Below are positions 48,089 through 60,261 of a stretch of 64,000 nucleotides of DNA, one piece after another; position 1 is the stretch's first letter; each line of letters begins with the position of its first letter. The DNA is taken from NCBI RefSeq assembly GCF_029784165.1, contig NC_073696.1, forward strand, positions 80,598,220 through 80,662,219, in the 5' to 3' direction. The position numbers and the translations under genes are program-made. The stretch comes from Wyeomyia smithii. Taxonomy: Eukaryota; Arthropoda; Insecta; Diptera; Culicidae. The notes beneath the pieces were generated by a model. The model was not told where the DNA came from, made no database searches, and saw only the letters and a list, made by a program, of their open reading frames with translations.

Positions 48089-49379
48089 GTTGAATTCAGC
48101 TTTTTAAAATTCACACGCATTACAGTACCACAAACCAGCTTATGCTGTTGTATCTTTAGTAGATTAGTTTGTTGTTGCACTTGAAGTTTACTTTTCATAT
48201 TGGGGATAAATTCCCGAATTCTAACATTAGTTACACCCTAAATTTATCCCAACCTGTCTTGCATGACGTAACCTCTGTGTACAATGGTGTTATTTTCGGC
48301 AGTCAGTTGATTTTATCGTTTCATCATGAATTATTCATTCCCACCTTAGATGCTGTTGGAGCTTTCCGCTGGTTCCATGCAGCAGTAAACCCGCAGTCGA
48401 TTGGTAGTCGAAAATGAAATTACCCGAAACGGTTTTCAATACTTGATGAGTGCAACTATAATACAGAAAAAAAATGACCGACCCGAGTGGATTGCCCCAG
48501 CTCCGGGAAAAAACAAACGACAGGCATTAGAAATGGATACATGATAAAGGTTTTTGCCGTGCTTCCGTTTTAAATCAATTTTAGGGACGATTAAGCTGTT
48601 CACGAAAAAACGAAATCGATAATTACGAAAATCATATTGAGAAAATAACGTTAGGTTAGGTTGTTCGTTAAGCTTCCGACGAAAATAATTGCTTATGCAT
48701 ACGCTTTTTTAATCGATGGAGACGCACGATAACAAGATCGACTGTGTAAATTATTCGGATTTTTTTCCAGCTAGCAGCTCTTTTTTTGACACCTGAAAGT
48801 CATTTTATCAACCGGACTTGTGGTCGTAACTTTATGATCTCGTTTTGAACGCCACACGAAAATCAGTATTCATTTAAGTTTTTGTTCGCAGTATAATTTT
48901 AGAGGCAGCCAAAGAACAGCCAACCAATTTTCATTTCGCGAAGTAAACCATTATATACTATATCGCCAATCTCGTCTGCGAAATTTTCGCCACAAATGTG
49001 CCTACTAATGACTCGTCTGCGAAAGCCTTCGTTCATAAAAGGCAAATCCATAACAGCATAAAGATCGTGCCTTTTTTCGGTTTCTGCTTTCTACCTAGAG
49101 CTAGCTTATGTATTCCTATTATTTTGATGGGAAATAACACTTCTAAATTGCCGATTTCTGGCCTCATTTTATTGTTATGACCTCGACTCCGTCAACGTCC
49201 TTATTGATTGGTTTCTATCCGCCACAATGCTTTTGATTATACCGTGTGTCCTAAATAATAGCAAGAAATCGAGGAAAACAGATGCTTAAAGACAGATTGG
49301 TTCGATTATCGGAATGACAAACAAGGATTTTGAGGAGAGCTGAATTTATGCGGATAATTTAATGTCTTGTCTTGATAGC
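48089..49379. other. Sequence after the last seen TrissinR exon
   Basis: Either the last intron or downstream DNA. No convincing tail exon or polyadenylation region could be recognised. CCGTGTGTCCTAAATAATAG near 49241 resembles a Tc1-type end without a partner. Confidence 0.4.
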
Positions 49380-49582
49380 TTAACCCGTTCCCGGTGGGTG
49401 ATGCCATATGGCATCACCTGACATCTGAACTTCAAATATATACAGTTCACAACTATATTTGAAATTTCGAGCGATGAAACTATTTTATATTCAAGAATAG
49501 TTCGATTTTAAATATGAAATTCAGTTTGTGTCAATTGTGCATGTAATTACTGAGTAATAAGAGTTTGAAGGGAAAGGGTTAA
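49380..49582. mobile_element. piggyBac-type MITE with TTAA duplication
   Basis: TTAA at 49380-83 and 49579-82 flank 195 bases starting CCCGTTCCCGG and ending GGGAAAGGG. A perfect palindrome, ATGCCATATGGCAT, lies near the left end and is conserved in the relative at 57275. Non-coding. Confidence 0.75.
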
Positions 49583-51189
49583 TGTAAAATAGTATTGTGT
49601 TTATGGAAGATTATTGCTGCGAAAGTGATCCTACAGACGGAAGTCTGCGAATTCAAGTCGATTAAAGAATTTTCTACTTTTACAGTGTACAGTACTTTTT
49701 TTGCTACAGCTCTACAATGGTGATAATGATGATATTTTATTTACGAATGGGTTTGGGAATAGTTTCCATCACGTCTGCTAATCTTTTCTTTCAAGATTAA
49801 TGCAGATTTTTTTTGAGTTTTATAACCGAGAAGCCTCCATATGTGCTGTTTACTAATTCAAACCCTAATCCAACATAAACAACAATCAAGCACGATTCTA
49901 GCCCGTAATACAATTCAAAATACATCACGTGGCATCGGCTGGACGAATTTTTCCTACACTCACTCGCATCTTGTAAACCGCGTTCATTAATGGGTTCACG
50001 AGTGTACGAGTACAGAAAAACGATTCAATGATTTTAGATCGAATTGATGCAGTTTCAATTACGCTGGGGCAATCCGTTCCATTGCTCGAGCAAACCATTC
50101 AATCATCCTTCCAATCATCCCCACCATTGCCCATCGAACACGTCCCGAAACCCTGACGGGGCCCCGTGTGTAGCGAAAAATCGGCTAGGCAGAGTAGAAT
50201 TCTCGATTTATTTTGCCAAACGGACAGGAACTGTCGGCACAGAATGTGATTGGGTGCGTTTGCTACCATCGGAATTTCTTGCTCTTGTAAAGTGGGAAAA
50301 GTGCTTTCAATTGCCCGCTTAGATTTATTTTCTCCGGTGGAAGCAAAGCTAAATTGATTTTATCATTGGATATTAATCAGTTTGCAGTGGATGCGAATTT
50401 GTTTGCAACGATTTGATTCGCGCGACCGGAAAAATATCGCGCGTATAAGGACTTTTATCGAAGTTTTTCTAACATTTTTTTAATTCGTTTGCACTAAAAC
50501 TATATTATTCACAGTACTTTAGCAAAGGAATAAAATAATAGAATCTTTTTGAATTTTCACAATAAAATCTAACTCGTGATAGAAATCTCTCACTTCAAAA
50601 AACTTACAGAAATGTTCGGTACAAGAAACTACAGCATGGCTGATATAGAACTACTTACGGCCGCTTGTTGTATTTCTTGCATTGTTATATTCAAGAGTGC
50701 TCACATGTGAAAAGTTCGAAGCCAACTCCTCCGTTTCAATCATTCTTCAAATACTTAATAGACCATATTACAATATTGGTTAGAGGAATCGTGTTGTCAA
50801 CACGATTCCGGGAATTTAAAACCGCCATTCACTTGCTATTACCGGGAGAAGTCTAATGAAACAAAAGACGTCAACAGCTAGTGTACGCTTTTTTGCCAAG
50901 AAGAGTTCACTAATACAAAAGTAAAGAATGAAAATTATATGAAAAGGGATTTTCTCCTTCAACTACTTATTGTGAAATTTCATTAAAAATTTAAAAGTAA
51001 TAGTGATTTTAACACTTCAGGAATTCAAACAAAACCAACTAGAAATCTTCTAAGGAACTTTTCCAAGAACATTCTGTCACAAAAATATTCGAACTCAGTT
51101 GAACTGGATATCACGGTAAGTGACCTACAATACAGAAACACGGGAGCTTTCACTTTAAACTTCCCGGACGGACAGTCATGATTATCCCT
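49583..51189. other. Intergenic or intronic DNA with a GC-rich block
   Basis: 50040-50330 is GC-richer than its surroundings and carries a 92-codon + frame without family resemblance. It could be an unrecognised exon or a conserved regulatory block. Nothing else was recognised. Confidence 0.35.
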
Positions 51190-52760
51190 GGGGAAACGAA
51201 ACTCCTAGCAACCTTCGTCGGAAAGCTAAATGCTTGTTCAACAGGGCTAAAAGCACGACAACTGGGAAGCCTATTGAGCATCCCTTACAAAATATAACGC
51301 TGAGGTACGCAAAGCTAAGAGGAGATTCAAAGTTCGATTTTATGAAAACATTTATACTTTGTCTGAGGCAACACAACTGCAAGAAGCGATGTCCAAAAAT
51401 CATACGAATGGTCTTGGGTAATTGTAAAACGAAGATGGAAGTATGACTGTCACTACCAAAGAAACGTTGGATGTTTTTATGAACATTAATTTTCCTGACT
51501 CGATAGTGACCTCCAGGTCGAACGTTAAAGCCTCGGAGCCTCGGATCCAGACGCATGACCCGTGACTCTGAAGTGTTCGCTCGTCGACTGTTCACGGAGA
51601 GTTTTATCGATTGGGCACTAAGCGCTTTTAAGCCGATGAACTCACAAGGCATTCTACCAAACATCATGTCCGAACTCATCAGCCTTTTAAGAGCTAGCTT
51701 TATTCTGATATAGAAGGCTATTCAGCAAGACTTTGGGACTAAAACTACAATTAGAGCTCTGGTCTTTCATTACGATTGCTCAGCCGCGTATAACCTACTC
51801 AGCCATCGCACGGTGACCTAAGGTAAATGAAACAACAGCTCAGGCGAAACTCACCAAAGTTTCACGATTGGCCTGTCTTTCAGTTACCAGTGTCCTGCGC
51901 ACAACGCCGACTGCCATGCTTACTGCCTCTACATCTCTACGGCTGCTAAGAAATAAAACCTTTAGTAACAACAATCTCAAACTAAACGTTTCATACAGGG
52001 TGATTGCGAATCGTCACAAATCGCTCGATGTGGAACAATGGAGGGCCGAGGCTTCCATCGGGCACCTTGTGTTTCTGCCCGTATGGCTCAAAAATCGGAT
52101 CCCAGACTGGATCAGGGATCTACCAACCAGGCCACAAGCAGAGATATACACAATATACATGCCAAAATCGGAGTCTTTTCAGACAGTCATGCTGCGTTAC
52201 TGGCGTTAAAGTCTGCCACTCATGTTTCCAGACTAGTTTGGGAGCGCATTGCAACACTCGGGGAACTTTCCCATCTCTACAAAATTATACTACTTTGGGT
52301 ACTCGGTCACTGCGGAATCGAAAAAAATGAACATGCCCATCAAGGATCTGCTGAGCAATTCATTGAACCTGAACCGTTTCGGGGTATGTCCACATCCACC
52401 TTTAATGGTGAAAAAAGTACATGGGAAAAGCTAGAAATAGCATTTCATTGGCAACATGCGTAGGGTTGCAGACAAGCTAAACAGTTTATCTATCCAAGCC
52501 TTGCGGTTATCCAAAGATTACTTAGTTAACGCGTACTGAACTATGCATCTTCGGGAGGACTCTTCACTGGACACTCTGCTCTGCTTTTTATCATTTAGAT
52601 AAATCCGGCAACTTCCCAACCGAAAAGCAAAGTAGATACGCTGAGAGCTCAGCTTCATCGAGTTTCAACTTCTTCGGAAGTTACCTTTCAACTCCATGCC
52701 AGGTATGAAGTAACAATCCTAAAACGGTCACTGATTTCATCAACCATGGAGTTCCTACGT
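51190..52760 (+). pseudogene. LINE remnant with RNase H domain (R1/LOA/I group)
   Basis: + frames give the region before the RT (SMTVTTKETLDVFMNINFPD, FIDWALSAFKPMNSQGILPN), then, after loss of the RT palm, RLACLSVTSVLRTTPTAML and the RNase H domain: IGVFSDSHAALLALKSATH, LLWVLGHCGIEKNEHAHQGS and EQFIEPEPFRGMS. The GHCGIEKNEHA block and the conserved D in FSDS define RNase H of LINEs with a C-terminal RNase H. Several frameshifts and a large internal deletion. Confidence 0.7.
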
Positions 52761-52884
52761 AAACGTTAACCGTGCGGCTTCTTTTACTATTGATTCGGTG
52801 AAGACGCTTTTTTTAATTAATTATTCGAAAGCCTGCTAGGGAACGAGCTCAAAGGAAAATTTGGACCTAGAGCTCGATAGTAAT

Positions 52885-52990
52885 ACAGGTGGACTTCGAT
52901 ATAAAATACCCTCGTTATAACGTACCCTCGATATAGCGTCACTCGATATAAGGTACACTTTATCTCGATATGAAGTAATTTGGTATGGAA
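52885..52990 (+). repeat. Single end of a pogo/Tigger-like element
   Basis: CAGGTGGACTTCGATATAAA followed by repeated TCGATATA-rich motifs (CCTCGATATAGCG, ACTCGATATAAGG) resembles pogo-type ends. No opposite end was seen within the next kilobase. Confidence 0.45.
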
Positions 52991-54082
52991 ACTTCTATAA
53001 ACAATATATTGGTTATCTTGACAACATCTCTGGTTACTATTGATCGTTCATGCAGTGTCCATAAATCACGTTACACTTAGCGAACAGTAAAAAAAACCGT
53101 CCAAAAGATTGAATGTTGATGAAAAAACATGATATAGCGTGGGACGGGAGCGGTAGAGCTGATTAGAAAAAAACTCAACTTAAAGTTTGATCCCTGAAGT
53201 ATCTGTTTGAAATATTTTAATACAAAATTTTACTAAAAATAGAATCGCAAAAAATGTTTGATGAAATGTTCCAAACCCAGTTTTTTTTAAACCGCACTTG
53301 ATTACTCCTTGTAGGCCAGCATCGTACCTCGAGATCATCTGTGAGACTCTTGAGCTAGAAATGTTAATTCTTAAAAGTGCATTTTGGTATGTTGGGAAGA
53401 TTAATCCTAAGCAGCACCTGCAACATATTGTAAAATGCTATTAGTCAATATTTGTTGTTTTAAAATATTTCTAATGGTGCATGCAACTTTTTCGGGCGCT
53501 CTAATAAATTTTGGAAGAATTGAGCAACATTTTGTTATTTACGTGTTACACTCTCGTTTTTCAACGCTAGTAATTGCTCAATAGCTTACTGCGATCTGAT
53601 CCCAACTGCATGTTTCGTAAAGCTTTTAAATTTTCACATGATGTTGCATATTGTTGTTTTATAAATATTTTTTTTTTTTTTTTCAAGAAAGCAACCTAGT
53701 GATGAAAATGTGTAGCAACATCGTGTTAAACCATATATTTGCTAAAAATACCACACAGTAAACAGTCATCTTTAAATGTTTATCTGAATAATAAAAAAAT
53801 ATGTTTTCATTATCTTAAATTTTGCATCAATAACATTGCATATTCACTGGGCATGGTTTTCTGAACTGTTTTTTCTCGACACATGCTCATAATTTAGTGA
53901 ATTTTTATTATAAAATTTATTTTGAAACACTTTCTGAGAGGCACGTCAATAATCACGAAGTAAAAACATTTTTTGCACGATAAATTTTTAATCGCAAGTA
54001 AAATTACTTGCCTTTCAGAAATGTAAATAAAGAAAAATTCCAATATATCTGAATGATTCAGATTTTCTACAATGTATGTAGT
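52991..54082. other. AT-rich sequence without recognisable features
   Basis: No gene or paired repeat noticed. A long T-run lies near 53670. Confidence 0.45.
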
Positions 54083-54084
54083 TA

Positions 54085-55219
54085 GGGGTACTGGGGGTAA
54101 GCCCGGCCCCCTAAGGAAAATGATTCTTTAGCAGCACTTGATGGCGAATATTGTTATTTTTCTTTCACAGAATCATTGCCCAAATTGTTTTCTACAAGAT
54201 ATGAAGGTTTCCAGTGCTTTCAAACTGTTATTTTACAAGGAATAGTGAAGTTTTGAAACTAAGATAAAAATGACGTTTAGCAAGCAGTGCGGGTGAAACC
54301 GGCACCCCTTGGGGGTAACACCGGCACCTAAGTTTGTTCATGAATTAACTCGAATTAACTGAACCAATTTGAATTCAGTAACCGCCGAATAGGAAATCTT
54401 ACATTTCTGTATGTTACTGTTGAATTTGGTTGTTGTCGGTTAGCTGGTTCTGGGCAGATTGCCGGAACAAGTTCTGGTGAACATTATGTATAAACAATGA
54501 AACAATTTGATACTCGGCAAGCCTATCATATGGCACTTTAAACCATATTATTAACTAGTTTCATTGAAGTCAGTATCACATTGACCACACGGGAGCATAT
54601 TTCAAATACCACCGGGAAAGCCGTCAGTTTTGTGACTTGATTCAGTACATTTGGCACCTCTAATAACCCTTGGAATCATTCATAAATCACAGAAGAGCTT
54701 GAGTGCATGGTTTAAGTCGATTAATTAATTTATTTATTAGAGAGACATCGGTAATAGATGAGAAATATGTGTCAGTAACATCCAACTAGCCTCAGACCAT
54801 GTCGGGCTTACACCACTCACTGGGTGACGGTGTTACCCCGACAGCACACATTTTATTAAAAAGAGTATTTCTACAAATTTATCGCTTCAATTTACCTCAG
54901 ATCTAATTCCTGTGATTGCTAACAATACAGGCAATAAATTGTAGAGCAACGAAAAATTATTTTAGTCTTTTCAAATGAATAAAAGCTTAAGTTCCACTCA
55001 CGAAAAATTACATCCGTTTAGGCATCTGCTGCAGTAGCGTATGTTTTGTCTATTATTTTGACGTTTGACGTTTCACGGTGGCTTCGATGTGTCTTAAAAT
55101 GTCTAAAATTTTAAATACCAACACTTCACATATTCCAAAACACAGTTAATTAGCGTTTTCTAGTAAAATCCTAGGGGTGACGGTCTTACCCTCAGTTCCG
55201 GGCTCACCCCCAGTACCCC
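54085..55219. mobile_element. 1.1-kb TA-flanked element with 22-base inverted ends
   Basis: GGGGTACTGGGGGTAAGCCC at the left and the inverse GGGGTACTGGGGGTGAGCCC at the right (one mismatch over 22). TA lies at 54083-84 and 55220-21. Subterminal regions repeat GGGGTRAxACCGGCACC variants (about 54290-54330, 54830, 55175). No transposase frame seen, so non-autonomous. Confidence 0.8.
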
Positions 55220-55589
55220 TATATGAAACATCGCGACACAACCACCGATTGCTTTTCGGAGAGTATAGGTCATCAAAAAAAAAAATTCTGCATCTCCTCT
55301 CTTTCCCTCCTATGCTACACCGGTTATCGAATCTGTCAATTGCATGTAGGCTCCATCTCTTGCACTTTTTTGGTTGCGGGATGCGAATTTTTACAATTCT
55401 TGATTGCTGCATAGAAAGTTGCATTTGCTTCATTACAACAATGTGTGCTGCTTGGGATGTATTTATATATTTTAAATATGAAAACATTTCTAGAACATAG
55501 TAGGCCTATAAAATCACATCCGAAAAAGTTAATGGGTATTTTTTTGATTCTGAGACATTTTAAGAATGTCGATGTATAACACCACCTGT

Positions 55590-55755
55590 AGTGTTCGACA
55601 TCGGACCGGATAGGGTCCGGTAAAAGTCCGGTCCGGTCCGGTCCGAAGTTCGATCGGACCGGAACCTTCAAAGTCCGATTTTTTTCCGGACCGGACTGGA
55701 ACGAAGCCATCCGGACTTCGGAAAGGACCGGGTAATGCTTTCCGGACCCGGGAAT
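55590..55755. repeat. GGTCCGG-rich transposon end
   Basis: From TAGTGTTCGACATCGGACCG the sequence repeats CGGTCCGG/CCGGACC many times on both strands until about 55750, the look of hAT subterminal binding sites. Only one end is visible. Confidence 0.45.
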
Positions 55756-56040
55756 TTTTTGGTGAAAAAAAAAAAAAATTAATTTAGGCCATAGAACGCA
55801 GCAAGGTTTTCATCCTTTTTGATTTTCCTGCTGATTTTATTAAAAGTCAACCCATATGGCCTTGCTCGCCTTTTTAACCTGTGCTTTAATATGCTTTAAT
55901 TGATCACATGGTTCTTATAAAATTAGAAAGACATTGATTGTTACATTTTTTCTGCTATTTCAATTTTGCTCCTGCTATCACTTCGAAACTAGTGAACAAC
56001 TGATAGACTCGCACAACTTGTTCTGAGCTTGTGCTTAATT
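55756..56040. other. Short unique-looking stretch
   Basis: A-run near 55767, otherwise no feature. Confidence 0.4.
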
Positions 56041-56135
56041 CAAGGTGGTCAGCGAACCGGGGAAACCTTGAAAACCGGGAAAAAGCCGGGAATTCGAAAC
56101 TGAACCGGGAAAACCGGGAAATTTATCATGTCCAT
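56041..56135. repeat. CCGGGAAA-rich transposon end
   Basis: CAAGGTGGTCAGCGAACCGG is followed by six or more CCGGGAAA-type motifs in under 100 bases. Resembles the subterminal region of another hAT-type family. The opposite end was not found. Confidence 0.45.
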
Positions 56136-56527
56136 TTTTAACATTATTTTTCATTTACACATGCTTGGGATCTGTTGTATTAGTTCAACGCACTATACAT
56201 TTTCTGCCATCTCACAAACACTGGAAGGCTCAAGGAACCATTTAGTTGGTCTCGAGGTAAGGTGCTGGAGTAACAAGCCAGTCGCCATACGTTAGAATCT
56301 CGGCTAAGAGAGACGACCGTTAGAGTCAATAGGATCCTAGCGCTAGTCCCGTAATTGTTATGTACACTAACAGTTGGCTGCGATTGTTTTTCTGTAATTT
56401 GTCTCCCTTCTCATTCGCACTGATTAGGGCTTCAACAGTAAGTGGCGATCAAACATCAAAACAACCACTACTTTACAGGATCAACGTCTAATGTCATTTA
56501 TGGCTGAGTTTGTTTCAAAGTTATGTA

Positions 56528-56719
56528 CACTGGGGTCGCTTTTTACGCGGTTGGTTGTACCGAATTTAAAAGATAAGATTCGATATATTAATGCTAAACT
56601 TATTTGATACCGCGTACAAATAAACTTCCGAATCGAGTAAAAATAATCCGCGATATTGTAAAAATATCCCGTTAAAAAAAAACGCATAAAAACAACCCGC
56701 GTAGAAAGCGACCCCAGTG
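56528..56719. mobile_element. 192-base TA-flanked MITE with CACTGGGGTCGC ends
   Basis: CACTGGGGTCGCTTTTTACG at the left, inverse CACTGGGGTCGCTTTCTACG at the right, TA at 56526-27 and 56720-21. The interior has GCG-rich arms and an AT-rich centre. A solo end of the same family lies at 286-312. Confidence 0.8.
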
Positions 56720-56963
56720 TACCGAATTCTTCACAATTGATGTAAAAATACTCTTTAAAAAGAAACAAGATTTGTTCTTGCGTTACAAATCGCCAACAAA
56801 AACCTACAAAGCCCAGGGAAGGTAAAAACTTCAAATTACTAAAAAAAATATTTTGAAGGCCAGAGAAGTCAAGAATGATTCCAATAAAATTTTATATGTC
56901 AACTTGAAATAGGCAAAAACTTAACTGTGATAAAAAAATATTTTAAACCTGAAACAATTGATG

Positions 56964-57255
56964 CCTCCACCAACCACGCTGGATCTGGGTTCGAATCCCA
57001 ACGCCATAGGTGTCGATGGTTGTGTGGTGACGTTATTCACTCACAATCAACCAAAACTAATCTAGATTCAAGCCTCCGGAGATTTTCTGAGGCGAAAAAT
57101 CTCTGGGTTCTTCTATCGCATAGGAAAGTGAAGCCGTTGGCACCGGTCCGTTAATCAACGGATCGTTAGTTAAGATTCTAGTTTAAGTCGCCTCCCCGGG
57201 TGTCGGTGATTGACATAATAGTGGCAGAAATAGACCATCAGAAAATAAGCAAAAA
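56964..57255 (+). mobile_element. tRNA-headed SINE, near full length
   Basis: A B box in GGGTTCGAATCCCAACGCC at about 56989 heads a body with GTGACGTTATTCACTCACAA, GATTTTCTGAGGCGAAAAAT, CCGGTCCGTTAATCAACGG and CGCCTCCCCGGGTGTCGGTG, ending in an A-rich tail. The 3' part recurs at 7829-7960. It should not be annotated as a tRNA gene. Confidence 0.65.
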
Positions 57256-57270
57256 TAAAAAAATCGTAGC

Positions 57271-57510
57271 CTAACCCATTCCCGGCGTATGATGCCATAT
57301 GGCATTACCTGAAATTCAAACTTTGATTTGAGTTCAACATTTATACTTGAAAATTAACACGAGGAAACTATTCAGCATCGTTAGAGAGTAGATTGATGCT
57401 TAATATGCAATACAGTTTATGTTAATTATGCATTTAGTTGATTAGTAATAAGAGTTTAAAGTTCATTGTTTGAGGTAAAAACTGATTTTTCTCCACCGGT
57501 AATCGGTTAA
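57271..57510. mobile_element. Diverged piggyBac-type MITE (family of 49380-49582)
   Basis: It begins TAACCCATTCCCGGCG with the conserved ATGCCATATGGCAT palindrome and shares the AGTAATAAGAGTTTAAAG region with the other copy. It ends CCGGTAATCGGTTAA at 57510. The left duplication has decayed to CTAA. Confidence 0.65.
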
Positions 57511-57986
57511 GCTTAAATCCGCTTGAGAAAATGTCTTGAGGCCAGAAATTTCAGGAATTGATTTAAAAGAATTTGCGTTTCAAAAACCAGATGCAACGAA
57601 AATAATTTAAAATTCAATTCAAAGTTTGTTGAATAGTATTCTAGAGGCTTAAAATGCAGAGCCTGTCTTTATTTTTTTTCTCAAATTGCTTGCATACTCC
57701 TCTAAAATCAGAAAGACATATCTTGCGAATAAAAAAAGGCAAAACTATAAGGGCCATTGCGGAAATTATTCGCCTAAAAAACCTGGAACAATACCACGTA
57801 AGGATAACAATGTGTTCGCATACGAATAAACCAGCGCGGCCTGGCTGTCAAACTTATAAACAACCTTGTGCGAAGATCCCTCGGTCATCGAATTTTCGAA
57901 GTCATCCCATCAAACTGTCATCGATGCAGAATGCCGATTGTCATTTGTTGACTTCCTTGTTCCGTCAGCTAGAATATTCACCGAGG

Positions 57987-57995
57987 TATAAATAG
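57987..57995 (+). promoter_or_regulatory. TATA-like box of the BEL LTR
   Basis: TATAAATAG, with an AATAAA polyadenylation signal downstream at 58201-58206, is consistent with U3 and R of the 5' LTR. Confidence 0.5.
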
Positions 57996-58302
57996 CGTTC
58001 CAGCACGTGAAATACCCCTCTTCTACTCCGACACGGATGGTATTCAGTACTGTAAATGAGCCCTTGATAGTGCGTTTCCAATCAATACATAAGTTAAAGT
58101 TGAATATAAGATTTAAAAATGTAGTTGTAAACTGAAATATATTTAAATTAAGTGAAATTAACCTTCAAAATCAAGAGAAAATTAATGAAATGAAAAGCTA
58201 AATAAAACGTGTTACATGAACTGAAATAAAACAAACTTAAAAGTGATCTGTAAAGAAACCAACGCAGCCACATCTGTTGTTATCCGCTGAGATATCGACA
58301 TC

Positions 58303-58319
58303 TGGTCCTTCGAACCGGA
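58303..58319 (+). other. Primer binding site of the BEL element
   Basis: TGGTCCTTCGAACCGGA is complementary to a tRNA 3' end (TCCGGTTCGAAGGA plus CCA), directly after the probable LTR end in ...GACA at 58300. The exact tRNA is not determined. Confidence 0.7.
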
Positions 58320-58573
58320 TGGGCCGCGCACTCCGGTCATCTGGAACACCCCTTAATTGCTATCCGTGGATTTGGCCACTACCTGAAGTAGTCCGGCATA
58401 AGTTCGAGTTGCTGCTAAAATTTCTAATACAAGGCATATAAATTGCCTTGAGAAGGTGATTATATTTCCAAATCTTCACAACCTGTCACGTTTGTGCTCC
58501 GCGTTGCTTTCGATTTCACAGATCGATCTACGTTCTCGCTTACGTTCCGGCCTTCGTCTTACCTCCCGCCATC

Positions 58574-59620
58574 ATGTCTAACGAGCGACGAGTGAAGGCC
58601 CTTAAAAATCGAATGAAGAGTCTGCAGACGTCCTTCTTGCTCATCAAAACGTTTGCAGATAACTACCAAGAGGATCAACACGCTCCAGAAGTACCGGTTC
58701 GCCTGGAGAACCTGAACAAAGTGTGGACTGACTTCTCTACTGTTCAGTCGGAACTAGAAGCTCTAGATGAAGCCGGTATGGAACAGCATCTGAAGGATCG
58801 AGCCACCTACGAATCGGCGTACTACAGGGTTAAAGGCTTTCTCCTGTCCGTAAATAAATCGCCACAGTCGTCTCCGACACCTCCCGCCTCGACTTCTACT
58901 TCAAACCAGCAAGGCCCTACGTCATCCCACGTTCGTCTACCAGACATAAAACTTCCGGTTTTCAATGGGAGTCTGGATAATTGGCTGAATTTCCATGACC
59001 TCTATATCTCTCTGGTGCACTCATCTAACGATCTGTCCAATATCCAGAAATTTTACTATCTTCGCTCTTCGCTCTCCGGTGATGCTCTTAAACTTGTTCA
59101 AACGATTCCCATCACAGCTTTAAATTACCCCGTCGCATAGAATTTATTGGAAGAGCATTATAAGAACAAGCCACGGTTGAAACAGTCGTACCTTAACGCC
59201 CTCTTCGAGTTCGCTCCCCTTAAACGCGAGTCGGCAGCAGATTTACACGCCCTGGTCGAAAAGTTCGAGTCAAACGTAAAAGTGCTACAGCAACTAGGAG
59301 AGAAAACGGAGTTCTGGGATCTTATTCTCATTCGAATGCTCAGCGTCCGTCTAGATGCCACTACCCGTCGCGATTGGGAAGAATACTCTTCGTCCAAGGA
59401 CGGTATCTCGTTTAAAGATTTAACAAGCTTTATTCAGCGAAGAGTATCTGTTCTTCAAACACTAAAAGAAAAAAGCGTGGAAACTCCGCCCTCCGTACCG
59501 TCGTTAAACCAGCCGAAAAGGTTTCCCCAACGTCCGACTGCCTGTCACACTGTCAGCCAGTTCTCCACTGATCGGAAATGCTGCATCTGCTCTACATGTG
59601 TCCTACGTTTTCGAAAATGA
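58574..59620 (+). pseudogene. BEL gag (broken)
   Basis: Capsid protein of the retrotransposon. The start is at MSNERRVKALKNRMKSL. A coiled N-terminal region and a Ser/Thr/Pro linker precede RLPDIKLPVFNGSLDNWLNF, the entry block of the DUF1759 gag family. An in-frame TAG at 59138-59140 interrupts it, and the same frame continues from 59141 through EEHYKNKPRLKQSYLNALFE to 59620, where it runs into a wrong-frame stop after CCICST because of a shift just upstream. Spliced-looking signals are absent, so these are lesions. Confidence 0.8.
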
Positions 59621-60261
59621 GCGTTGAGGACAAAGAAAAGGAGATTCGTCGTCTACAACTATGTAGAAACTGCCTGCGTAAAGGACACGTCGTTCGGGAC
59701 TGCCAGTCTTCCAGCTCGTGTCGCAAATGCAAAAACCGTCACCATACTCAACTTTGTTCCACTGAACCCGCTATGGCTGCGAGCCAACATCATACAGCGT
59801 CGTCGAAGTCAACAGTGAATCTCACTTCTGAAACCCAACCACGAACATCAGCCACAGTGACTGTTAACGAGATTCCCAGCTGCGCCGCTACTGAAACTAA
59901 CCATACTAGTGTACTTCTCGCCACCGCCGTGGTCCTTTTCGTCGATGATAATGGAACTGAGCATGTAGTTAAAGCACTCCTCGATTCTGGCAGTGAGTGC
60001 TGTTTCGTGTCGGAAAGATTTCTCCAAACAGTAAAAATCAAACGCAGAAAGGTTTCCGTCCCTATTTCTGGAATCGGTCAAGCTACCGTCAACGCTAAGT
60101 TTGCAGTTCTCCCACAAATCCAATCACGAGTCTGCAATTACTCTACTACAGTTGAATGTTTAGTTTTACCCCGGTTGACATTGGACTTGCCCTCCACCTC
60201 CATCGATGCTTCTACTTGGAACATTCCGCCCGGGATCCAGCTTTCTTCAGTCGCAAAGTAA
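59578..60261 (+). pseudogene. BEL zinc-knuckle and protease segment (broken)
   Basis: The frame picks up at about 59600 with SVEDKEKEIRRLQLCRNCLR, containing a CCHC knuckle (C-x2-C-x4-H-x4-C) and a second Cys/His cluster CRKCKNRHHTQLC. A retropepsin follows, with ALLDSGSECCFVSERF (active D-S-G) at about 59965-60020. The frame ends at 60259 because of a shift near 60245. Confidence 0.8.

Noticed and set aside
49241..49275. Tc1-like terminal sequence CCGTGTGTCCTAAATAATAG
   Set aside because: No partner end or transposase nearby, so kept only as a note.
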